Below, piece after piece: positions 1 through 5,530 of a stretch of 5,530 bases of DNA. Source of the stretch: an uncultured Odoribacter sp. (GTDB taxonomy: Bacteria > Bacteroidota > Bacteroidia > Bacteroidales > Marinifilaceae). The DNA lies in contig CAJTSF010000048.1 in NCBI GenBank assembly GCA_910578985.1, positions 1-5,530 of the forward strand. The letters are read 5' to 3'. How positions within the stretch are numbered: the first letter of the stretch is position 1; every line of letters starts with the position of its first letter. The position numbers and the translations under genes are program-made. Under the pieces are notes generated by a model that was not told the origin of the DNA, did no database searches, and saw only the letters and a program-made list of their open reading frames with translations.

Positions 1-1
1 T

Positions 2-475
2 GTGGATATGGTCATAGAACATCTCGGCGGTAAAAGTTTCCGGGAAACGGCGGAAGAGGAACTGCTTAAACGTTTTTTGCAAACGGTCAAGCCTTCCTGT
101 TGGAGCAAGGTCAAGCCCGAACTGAAGAAAGACAAAATCATATTCCCTGACATCGTTCGCTGGGACAATATTCATCTTGAGTATCACCGTGAGTACGAGT
201 TTGAATATGGGACCAAACAAAAGGTGGACACTTTCTGCGAGGGCATTGCTTTCGGTACGGATGACGTCTTGTGTGGGGGGATCGGAATGATTGTCGGCTT
301 ATGTGACAGGAATGTCGATATAACCGGATGGTACGACCTCACGACCACCCATGCCGAGCAGATTAAGTTCTATAAGAACGGTCGTATAGACGTCAAATTC
401 AAGGACAGTATGGCAGCCCGGAACTGTTTCGACCGTCTTCGATTGGGCGAAATCAAACTGAGAAACGAGAACTGA
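2..475 (+). CDS. Unrecognised protein, C-terminal part (5' end outside window)
   Basis: The reading frame is open from the first bases of the window and stops at TGA 473-475, giving at least 157 residues. The GTG at 2 and ATG at 8 are possible starts, but the frame may continue upstream, so I treat it as 5'-partial. I do not recognise the family. The visible part is soluble, with no signal peptide or membrane segment. A charged helical N-terminal stretch (about residues 10-45) is followed by a mixed region with several aromatic residues (WDNIHLEYHREYEFEYG, about 54-70). The C-terminal segment KFYKNGRIDVKFKD reads like a beta-hairpin. The gene ends 22 nt before a strong terminator hairpin, so it probably closes a transcription unit. 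Coding is supported by the long open frame and protein-like composition; function is unknown. Confidence 0.75.
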   Translation: MDMVIEHLGGKSFRETAEEELLKRFLQTVKPSCWSKVKPELKKDKIIFPDIVRWDNIHLEYHREYEFEYGTKQKVDTFCEGIAFGTDDVLCGGIGMIVGLCDRNVDITGWYDLTTTHAEQIKFYKNGRIDVKFKDSMAARNCFDRLRLGEIKLRNEN

Positions 476-496
476 CCATGAGAGACCGGCCACAGC

Positions 497-529
497 CACC
501 CCGTAAGGAAGTCCTTGCGGGGTGTTTTT
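497..529 (+). terminator. Strong intrinsic terminator between the first gene and the methylase-helicase gene
   Basis: Bases 497-509 pair with 512-524 (CACCCCG closing, one T-G wobble at 504/517, then AAGGA/TCCTT). This is a 12-13 bp stem with a 2-4 nt loop, followed directly by five Ts (525-529). It has the classic form of a rho-independent terminator for plus-strand transcription. It lies only about 25 nt before the next start codon, so it may act as an attenuator as well as an end signal. Confidence 0.85.
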
Positions 530-554
530 CGTCTTACCAACAATCATCAAAGAT

Positions 555-3500
555 ATGTATGCAATCATTCCCCAACAGATACCGAAAGACAAGCGGGCTG
601 AAGTCAACGAGAAGATCCTGTTTGCCATAAACTCCGGCAAGGACATGATTCCCGCGGAGAGCATCTACAACTGCTATACCGGCATCGGCGGGCTGCATAA
701 CCTCAGGCAATCCGACTTTGCCAGCTATCACGAGTATGCCCAGGCCAAGAAAGAGTTCGAGATGGGACAGTTCTTCACCCCTCACGAGATATGCCGGGAG
801 ATGGTCGATGTATTGTCGCCGACTTCCTCGGAAATGGTTCTTGACATGTGCTGCGGCATGGGCAACTTCTTCAACCACCTACCCAACCGGCACAACACCT
901 ACGGTTTTGACATCGACGGCAAGGCTGTCGCCGTTGCACGGTATCTCTATCCGGACGCACATATCGAGAAGTGCGACATACGGCAATACCGTCCGGAGCA
1001 ACGTTTCGACATCATCATCGGCAACCCGCCGTTCAACCTGAAGTTCGACTTCCGGCTGTCACAGGAGTATTACATGGATAAGGCCTATGACCTGCTCAAT
1101 CCGGCGGGCATCCTGATGATTGTCGTCCCGTCTTCGTTCATGCAGAGCGAGTTCTGGGAGAAACGCAGGATAACGGGCATCAACGATAAGTTTTCCTTTG
1201 TCGGGCAATGCGGGCTCGCACCCCATGCTTTCACATCCGTCGGCGTGGATAACTTCAACACGAAGGTCATGGTATTCCTGCGGCATTCCCGGCATATAGG
1301 GATGCAGCCCTACAATGCCGACGAGTTTGTCACGATGGAGGAACTGAAAGAGCGCGTCATGCAAGCCCGTAATATGAAGCATCGGTTGCGTTTTGACCTG
1401 ATGCGTGAAACCAACCGGATAGATAAGGAGGAGCTGGAGCAGTTCGAGTACAAGCTCGCCAAGTATATGTACGAATTGAAAGCCCACGCGGGTCTGAACA
1501 GGCATATCGACAAGGCGACGGCCCTTGTCACGAAATTCCGCAACCAGAAGCCTCCCGAAAATACCACCAACGAGCAGGTCAAGGAGTGGGAACGCAAAAA
1601 GCTGACGACTGCCAAAGTGCTTGCCGTCATCCGCAAGTACATTACTACCCAGAATGTCGTGCCCCGGAAGGAAATCGCACTGGTCAAGACCTCCTACGGT
1701 TTCAAACTGAAAGCCTATGCGCCACGTCTGCTGGATAAGGTGGAACACAAGGCGGCAAGTATCAACGGCCTGATACTGGAGCGGACAGCATTGCCAGAAC
1801 CGGAATTTCTTACCGAAGCCAACATCGGACAACTGAAAGCCGCCCGCAAATTCATCGCACGGAAACAGCGGCAGTATGACATACAGAACCGGGAATTTCC
1901 CGATATGCAGCCCGACCCCAAACCGGCGGAGTATCTGGACAACGCGACATTCGTCAACAAGGACTATGAAACCTGCCAGTTCACCCACCTGCAAAAACAT
2001 GACCTCAATCTTGTCCTTCAAAAGAGGTATGCCCTTCTTAACTGGCAACAAGGTTCCGGCAAGACCGCCGCTGCGTACCACCGTGCCAAATACCTGCTCA
2101 AATTCCGCAAAGTGCGCAATGTAGTCATACTGGCTCCCGCCATCGCCATCAACATGACCTGGGACGCTTTCCTGAAAACCAATAAGGAACGATACCGTGT
2201 GATCCGTACCTCCAAAGACCTCGAAGATGTGCCGGAGAGCATCTTCCTGATTGTTTCCACCTCCATGCTCGGCAAACTGAAACGGGGTCTTGCCCGGTTC
2301 ATAAAGCTCCGCAACCGTAAGCTGTGCCTTATTTTCGACGAGTCGGACGAAATCACCAACCCCAACTCACAACGGACGAAATATGTCCTCTGCCTCTTCC
2401 GCAGGCTGAAATACAAGCTGCTCGACACGGGAACCACTACACGCAACAACATATCGGAACTGTACAGCCAGTTTGAGTTGCTGTATAACAACTCCGTGAA
2501 CATGATATGCCGGTGTGACCGCATCTACCGCGAGAATAAGGAGCGTGAAATAGAATCTGAAAGCAATCCTTATTATGGAGAACCATTTCCTGCCTTTCGG
2601 GGACATGTGCTGTTCAAGGCCTGCCACTGCCCCGGCAAGGCGTCCGTGTTCGGTATCGAGAAACAGAACCAGGATGTGTATAACAAGGACGAGTTGTTCT
2701 CACTTATTGCCAGGACAATCATCACGCGCAAGTTCAAGGACTTCGCCGGCGAGAAATACAAGGTCAGGATGCACACCGTTACCCCGTCGGACGGCGAACA
2801 CGAGGTGTACCGTGTCATCATCGAGGAGTTCTGCCGTATCTGCGAACTTTATTACAACAGCACCGGCGACACCCGCAAGGAAGCCGGTCTGCGGCTGATG
2901 CGCCAGATTAAGCTGCTGATAAAAGCCTGCTCGGTACCGCATCTGATAGAGGGTTATTCGGGCGATCCCTATCCGGGCAAGACGAGATACATCCACAAGC
3001 TGGTCGGGAAAATTCCGGGCAAGGTGGCCGTCGGCTGCACCTCCATTGCCGCTTTCGACCTCTACCGCCGATACTTTGAGGAACATTTCCCCGAACGGCC
3101 GCTATTCATTGTCCGGGGGGACATATCGTTCAGAAAACGGCAGGAAATCGTGAGCCGTTTCGATGCCACGATAAACGGCGTGCTGATATGCACCCAGCAG
3201 AGCCTGAGCAGTTCCGTAAACATCCCTTCCTGCAACGATGTCATTCTCGAATCGCTCCAATGGAACATACCGCGTATGGAGCAATACTACTTCCGTTTCA
3301 TACGGCTCGATTCCCGTGACACGAAGAACGTGCATTTCATCACTTACGAGGATTCCGTGGAACAGAACCTCATGGCACTGGTGCTGACCAAGGAGCGGCT
3401 GAACGAGTTCATCAAGAGCGGCGAGGTCAAGGAGCAGTCCGAGATATTCGACGAGTTCGACATTACGATGTCCGTTATCGACAGCCTGCTCATACGCACG

Positions 3501-3563
3501 CAGGACAGCGAGGGCAAGATACATATCAGCTGGGGCAGTCAACGCATAGCAAACCGACCATGA
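555..3563 (+). CDS. N6-adenine DNA methyltransferase fused to SNF2-type helicase (no nuclease domain seen)
   Basis: A 1002-residue cytoplasmic protein. Residues about 70-245 form an N6-adenine methyltransferase of the type I/IIG kind: GQFFTP at 71-76, SAM-binding motif I LDMCCGMGNFF at 96-106 (divergent from the usual DPACGSGGF), acidic D119 of GFDID, and catalytic NPPF at 157-160. Residues about 285-470 are charged and helical with no clear target-recognition domain. The second half is an SNF2-like superfamily 2 ATPase: Walker A QQGSGKT 498-504, motif Ia LAPAIAINMTW 526-536, motif II DESD 595-598 with the SNF2-like continuation EITNPNSQRTK, motif III LLDTGTTTRNN 622-632, motif V around 876-892, and motif VI with Q910, R914 and R917. 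I chose ATG 555 because an in-frame GTG at 522 lies inside the terminator stem. Likely roles are modification or antirestriction of the element's own DNA, as with phage P1 DarB-like methylase-helicases; a defence role is the alternative. Domain calls are firm, biological role is inferred. Confidence 0.93.
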   Translation: MYAIIPQQIPKDKRAEVNEKILFAINSGKDMIPAESIYNCYTGIGGLHNLRQSDFASYHEYAQAKKEFEMGQFFTPHEICREMVDVLSPTSSEMVLDMCCGMGNFFNHLPNRHNTYGFDIDGKAVAVARYLYPDAHIEKCDIRQYRPEQRFDIIIGNPPFNLKFDFRLSQEYYMDKAYDLLNPAGILMIVVPSSFMQSEFWEKRRITGINDKFSFVGQCGLAPHAFTSVGVDNFNTKVMVFLRHSRHIGMQPYNADEFVTMEELKERVMQARNMKHRLRFDLMRETNRIDKEELEQFEYKLAKYMYELKAHAGLNRHIDKATALVTKFRNQKPPENTTNEQVKEWERKKLTTAKVLAVIRKYITTQNVVPRKEIALVKTSYGFKLKAYAPRLLDKVEHKAASINGLILERTALPEPEFLTEANIGQLKAARKFIARKQRQYDIQNREFPDMQPDPKPAEYLDNATFVNKDYETCQFTHLQKHDLNLVLQKRYALLNWQQGSGKTAAAYHRAKYLLKFRKVRNVVILAPAIAINMTWDAFLKTNKERYRVIRTSKDLEDVPESIFLIVSTSMLGKLKRGLARFIKLRNRKLCLIFDESDEITNPNSQRTKYVLCLFRRLKYKLLDTGTTTRNNISELYSQFELLYNNSVNMICRCDRIYRENKEREIESESNPYYGEPFPAFRGHVLFKACHCPGKASVFGIEKQNQDVYNKDELFSLIARTIITRKFKDFAGEKYKVRMHTVTPSDGEHEVYRVIIEEFCRICELYYNSTGDTRKEAGLRLMRQIKLLIKACSVPHLIEGYSGDPYPGKTRYIHKLVGKIPGKVAVGCTSIAAFDLYRRYFEEHFPERPLFIVRGDISFRKRQEIVSRFDATINGVLICTQQSLSSSVNIPSCNDVILESLQWNIPRMEQYYFRFIRLDSRDTKNVHFITYEDSVEQNLMALVLTKERLNEFIKSGEVKEQSEIFDEFDITMSVIDSLLIRTQDSEGKIHISWGSQRIANRP

Positions 3564-3808
3564 AAACGAATCCGCACATATATCCGGCATCCGTCCTCCC
3601 CGAAGGCAATGCCGGATTTTTCGTACCTGACAGCAGGAAGGAAATAACCATGTCAAATCCGCAGAGCCCACTCCCACAGGCAAAGGTAACTCCGTGTTCT
3701 TGTCGGCTGTGCAAGGTCGGGCCGCAAGCGGTTTTGCGGAAAATCATCCTCGCTGCGCTCCGGTATTTTCCGCAAAAACCCTGCACCGCCGGAACACGGA
3801 CCTTTTGA
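3560..3808 (+). CDS. Doubtful small ORF overlapping the methylase-helicase stop codon
   Basis: ATG 3560 overlaps the preceding TGA as ATGA, which would allow translational coupling. The frame runs 82 codons to the TGA at 3806-3808. A second start, ATG 3650, has a purine-rich AGGAAGGAAATAACC ahead of it and would give a 52-residue product beginning MSNPQSPLPQAK. The predicted product has CSCRLC and then LRKIILAALRYFPQKP, and no domain that I recognise. The frame reads through the hairpin at 3582-3617 and most of the inverted repeat, so it could be only a by-product of those structures. A point in favour of coding is that the opposite arm of the repeat encodes a related peptide on the minus strand (from 3841 leftward, MMNPQGSLPQASKGPCS) with only in-frame length changes. 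It may be a leader peptide, a relic or non-coding. Confidence 0.3.
   Translation: MKTNPHIYPASVLPEGNAGFFVPDSRKEITMSNPQSPLPQAKVTPCSCRLCKVGPQAVLRKIILAALRYFPQKPCTAGTRTF
3582..3621 (+). terminator. Terminator-like hairpin after the methylase-helicase gene
   Basis: ATCCGGCAT (3582-3590) pairs perfectly with ATGCCGGAT (3609-3617), and Ts continue to 3621. The 18-nt loop can form a small inner CCT/AGG helix (3595-3597 with 3604-3606). It is weaker than the first terminator because the loop is long and only four or five Ts follow. It starts 18 nt after the stop codon and shares the downstream TTTTTCGT with the terminator at 497-529. Confidence 0.6.
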
Positions 3809-3841
3809 AGCCTGTGGAAGTGAACCCTGCGGATTCATCAT
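3650..3841. repeat. Large imperfect inverted repeat (foldback element) upstream of ardA
   Basis: Two arms of about 95 nt (3650-3744) and 77 nt (3765-3841) flank a 20-nt centre. Matching blocks in order from the outside are: 3656-3664 with 3827-3835 (AATCCGCAG), 3674-3680 with 3811-3817 (CCACAGG), 3691-3699 with 3792-3800 (TCCGTGTTC), 3704-3707 with 3788-3791, 3709-3713 with 3782-3786, and 3730-3744 with 3765-3780 (GGTTTTGCGGAAAAT, one bulged A). Differences are mostly short gaps in the right arm, including an 18-nt shortfall near 3714-3731. Either DNA strand, or an RNA copy, could fold into a long hairpin. There are no evident target-site duplications or transposase. Candidates are a small non-autonomous mobile element, a structured RNA, or a single-strand promoter/initiation site for conjugative transfer. 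Confidence 0.85.
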
Positions 3842-3864
3842 CCATAATCATAAAAATAAGAATC

Positions 3865-4359
3865 ATGAATCTGAATGAAGCAGAAATAGCAGTAACGACA
3901 AAACGGCTGGTAACGGTAAATCCGAAGAAAAGCTACCGGATGGAACTGGCTGACTATTGCGACATAGACGAGTTCCACCATGCCTGTGCCACCCGTTTCC
4001 CGGAAGAAGCCGAGCCCGAATACCGTTACACGGACTGGGAGAACATTCCGGAATACATGGTCAGCAGCGAATGGCTATGTCCGAACTTTTTCGAGGTACG
4101 GGACGCAATGGAACGGCTGGACGAGTTTCAGCAGGACTGTTTCGAGCAGTGGAGCGGACATTACGGCTACAACCTGGCGACGGAAGATCCGCACCTGCTC
4201 GTATCTTACTTTCAGGACAGCCCCCATGCACGGATAGTTGTGCGGGAGGAGGAAGAACCCGATGTGGAGGAGGACAACCTGGTCTATCAGGGTATATCTT
4301 CCTACTACTCATTCGTAACGAGTTACCCGTATGAGGTATTTGACGACAATTACGACTAA
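3865..4359 (+). CDS. ardA: ArdA-like antirestriction protein (DNA mimic)
   Basis: A 164-residue protein, close to the usual ArdA length (Tn916 ArdA is about 166). ArdA proteins imitate bent B-form DNA and occupy the DNA-binding groove of type I restriction-modification enzymes, protecting incoming conjugative DNA. Evidence here is the block LADYCDIDEFHHAC (28-41), PEYRYTDWENIPEYMVSSEW (51-70) and the following NFFEVRDAMERLDEFQQ (74-90), which matches my memory of ArdA from Bacteroides elements. Composition is extremely acidic: I count 37 Asp/Glu against 11 Lys/Arg, as DNA mimicry needs. The last third (from about 119) diverges from the usual ArdA C-terminal domain and holds EEEEPDVEED at 128-137. 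I chose ATG 3865 because the open frame upstream (to 3694) is the right arm of the inverted repeat. The stop lies 11 nt before the next gene, suggesting an operon. Confidence 0.82.
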   Translation: MNLNEAEIAVTTKRLVTVNPKKSYRMELADYCDIDEFHHACATRFPEEAEPEYRYTDWENIPEYMVSSEWLCPNFFEVRDAMERLDEFQQDCFEQWSGHYGYNLATEDPHLLVSYFQDSPHARIVVREEEEPDVEEDNLVYQGISSYYSFVTSYPYEVFDDNYD

Positions 4360-4370
4360 CACATACAATT

Positions 4371-4685
4371 ATGAATATGAATTTCATAGGACCGATATTC
4401 CCGATAGACCCTTGCGCGCCGAGGGCGTTTATCGAAATCATGAACATCATCCTGATGTCGGACAACATCATGGAGGTAAACAGGCGGCTGATAGAGAGAA
4501 ACGTCCACCCGCATTACAGGTCGCTCTCCGGTTATTTCCGGTGGTCGTTCCGCAATGACCGTTTTACGCTGTGGCAGAGGGCGGAGTACAACTCGGATAT
4601 CTGCTTCGGACACAAGATAATGGAAATACACTTCGTAGCTCTCGTGTGCGAAGACCGCGTAAAGGCAAATACCATAAGCAATTAA
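4371..4685 (+). CDS. Unrecognised 104-residue protein
   Basis: Begins at ATG 4371 (a second in-frame ATG is at 4377), 11 nt after the ardA-like stop, and ends with TAA 4683-4685. I do not recognise the family. The product has a hydrophobic but not clearly membrane-spanning N-terminus (NFIGPIFPIDPCAPRAFIEIMNIILM, in two parts about 4-16 and 17-29). A basic and aromatic middle follows (HPHYRSLSGYFRWSFRNDRF, about 46-65), which could contact nucleic acid or protein. Unlike the strongly acidic ArdA-like protein before it, this product carries many arginines. Tight spacing and shared strand suggest co-transcription with ardA and the gene at 4714. No function is assigned. Confidence 0.72.
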   Translation: MNMNFIGPIFPIDPCAPRAFIEIMNIILMSDNIMEVNRRLIERNVHPHYRSLSGYFRWSFRNDRFTLWQRAEYNSDICFGHKIMEIHFVALVCEDRVKANTISN

Positions 4686-4713
4686 CCGGTAATAACCCAA
4701 AAACAACCGAATC

Positions 4714-5214
4714 ATGAACACTTCATTTGAAATCATCCGTTCGGCTGGAACGGACCACCTGTGCTACCGGGTGGAGAACGATACATTCGTGGCAGTCCAT
4801 AACCAGATGCTTTCTTTCACGGAAAAGGAAGACGAGTTTGAAATAGTTCCCACGGAAAAATCCTATCGGGATAAGCACTACATCTATCAGGGGCAGGCTG
4901 TACGGCTGGTTCCGCAAATCTATCGCAACGGCTGGCTCGCCCTCTGCCTGGAACTGGCCGATACGGAAGAGCCTTACACGATTCTGACGGTCAATCTGGA
5001 AGAGACGGATGCCATCGGACTGCCCGACAAGGCTTTCATCGACATCAACAACAATCCCGATGCGATGGAGTTTCTGGTTTTGAATAACCTCGCGACCAAT
5101 ACCGGCTACCGGAGAGGCAGCGGATGGGTGGAGTACCCGATGGTACACGTCAATCTGCCGCTTGTCTTCCAGCATTGTCCGGAATCGTTCAATCGCATCA
5201 ATATCTACGCGTAA
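4714..5214 (+). CDS. DUF4313-like protein of unknown function
   Basis: A 166-residue soluble protein starting at ATG 4714, 28 nt after the previous stop, with the A-rich leader CCCAAAAACAACCGAATC and no clear Shine-Dalgarno sequence. The second half has a recognisable pattern: PYTILTVNLEE (87-97), FIDINNNPDAMEFLVLNNLA (108-127), then TGYRRGSGWVEYPMVHVNL (130-148). The order 'LTVNL ... D-NN-P ... E-FL--N ... TG ... SG---YP' is what I remember from DUF4313-type proteins found on mobile elements of Firmicutes and Bacteroidota. I make this assignment from memory with moderate confidence. No catalytic motif is visible and the biochemical role of the family is not known to me. Its place after ardA and before a terminator makes it the last gene of the ardA transcription unit. 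Confidence 0.8.
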   Translation: MNTSFEIIRSAGTDHLCYRVENDTFVAVHNQMLSFTEKEDEFEIVPTEKSYRDKHYIYQGQAVRLVPQIYRNGWLALCLELADTEEPYTILTVNLEETDAIGLPDKAFIDINNNPDAMEFLVLNNLATNTGYRRGSGWVEYPMVHVNLPLVFQHCPESFNRINIYA

Positions 5215-5245
5215 TGTTTCCGATAAATAAACCGAATGTCTAATC

Positions 5246-5279
5246 GTGGGAGTCCGCCGGGGCTCCCGCATTCATTTTT
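5246..5279 (+). terminator. Intrinsic terminator after the DUF4313-like gene
   Basis: Bases 5246-5255 pair with 5260-5269 (GTGGGAGTCC with GGGCTCCCGC, two T-G wobbles) around a 4-nt GCCG loop. Five Ts follow at 5275-5279, after a 5-nt ATTCA spacer. This would end the ardA-4371-4714 unit. The next start codon comes only 7 nt after the T-run. Confidence 0.75.
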
Positions 5280-5286
5280 ATGCCTT

Positions 5287-5530
5287 ATGAAAACAGATTT
5301 CAGCGAACAAGTGGAAAAACTCCGCAAGGAGATTACGGCCGCCATAAAAGCGGTATTGGAGAAATATGGGAAAACGGAAATGGAGTTTCCCGATACGGTG
5401 GACGCCGTGTACGTGATATGGTTCGACCATGACGGCGATCCCTATGAGTGCCTGGTGCGCAGGATACAATTCTTCGGGGAGGACCTCCATCTCGTTGTGG
5501 AAGACAAACATTCCCATGACTTGTACGAAA
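5287..5530 (+). CDS. Unrecognised protein, N-terminal 81 residues (3' end outside window)
   Basis: Open from ATG 5287 to the end of the window with no stop, giving 81 complete codons. The N-terminus is a charged amphipathic helix (MKTDFSEQVEKLRKEITAAI, then KAVLEKYGK), possibly a short coiled coil. A beta-rich segment follows, VDAVYVIWFDHDGDPYECLVRRI (38-60), and then FFGEDLHLVVEDKHSHDLYE. There is no signal peptide or membrane segment. I do not recognise the family. The terminator directly upstream leaves almost no room for a promoter, so expression either depends on read-through or the true start lies further in. ATG 5280 is in another frame that soon closes and was not used. Confidence 0.75.
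   Translation, partial: MKTDFSEQVEKLRKEITAAIKAVLEKYGKTEMEFPDTVDAVYVIWFDHDGDPYECLVRRIQFFGEDLHLVVEDKHSHDLYE

Noticed and set aside
522..554. GTG start at 522 extending the methylase-helicase by 11 residues
   Set aside because: The GTG is part of the terminator stem and the next codons are its T-run; ATG 555 gives the natural N-terminus MYAIIPQQIP.
548..555. Perfect Bacteroides -7 box (TATCTTTG) on the minus strand at the start of the methylase gene
   Set aside because: No TTTG -33 box at the right distance (only GTTG 17 nt away), and a six-base fixed match is expected by chance a few times in this window on two strands.
478..630. 50-codon ORF starting 3 nt after the first gene's stop
   Set aside because: It overlaps the methylase start in another frame and the terminator and has no recognisable features; kept only as a possible leader frame in the gene-end motif finding.
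1059..2081. 340-codon open frame on the minus strand
   Set aside because: It lies wholly inside the methylase-helicase gene, opposite well-conserved motifs, and its product shows no family signature; it is an antisense shadow.
3650..3841. Integron attC site or CRISPR-like repeat
   Set aside because: The inverted repeat is longer than usual attC sites, shows no RYYYAAC/GTTRRRY core pair at its ends, and there is no second copy or spacer-repeat periodicity in the window.
3694..3864. ArdA-like gene extended upstream to 3694
   Set aside because: The extra 57 residues are a translation of the inverted repeat and the A/T-rich leader; family similarity begins near ATG 3865, and 164 residues is the normal ArdA length.

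Overview
The window looks like part of the accessory (cargo/anti-defence) region of a conjugative element from a Bacteroidota host, of the kind carried by Bacteroides and Parabacteroides. The reasons are: an ArdA-like antirestriction protein of the acidic type common on Bacteroides conjugative elements; a very long adenine-methylase/SNF2-helicase fusion; short unknown proteins packed head to tail on one strand; A/T-rich leaders without clear Shine-Dalgarno sequences; and base composition near 50% GC by eye, higher than typical Bacteroides core genes. No integrase, relaxase, tra gene, tRNA or rRNA is visible, so the element type is inferred.

Layout, all genes on the plus strand: (1) 2-475, the C-terminal part of an unrecognised protein; (2) 497-529, a strong intrinsic terminator; (3) 555-3563, a 1002-residue fusion of an N6-adenine DNA methyltransferase and an SNF2-type helicase/translocase; (4) 3564-3864, a gap of about 300 bp with a second terminator-like hairpin (3582-3621), a doubtful small ORF (3560-3808) and a large imperfect inverted repeat (3650-3841); (5) 3865-4359, an ArdA-like DNA-mimic antirestriction protein; (6) 4371-4685, an unknown 104-residue protein; (7) 4714-5214, a 166-residue protein resembling the DUF4313 type; (8) 5246-5279, a third terminator; (9) 5287-end, the start of another unknown gene that leaves the window.

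The likely shared theme is protection of incoming DNA. ArdA-family proteins block type I restriction-modification enzymes, and methylase-helicase fusions without a nuclease are plausible modification or antirestriction factors. The most interesting non-coding structure is the 192-bp inverted repeat directly upstream of the ardA-like gene. Its two arms keep the same reading frame on opposite strands, and when the minus strand is folded it places a perfect Bacteroides -7 box (TACCTTTG) facing ardA. This raises the possibility of a single-stranded-DNA promoter like Frpo/ssi, which would express antirestriction as the element enters a recipient. That idea is inference and untested. A second pattern is a near-identical gene-end motif followed by a hairpin and TTTTTCGT after both the first gene and the methylase-helicase gene.
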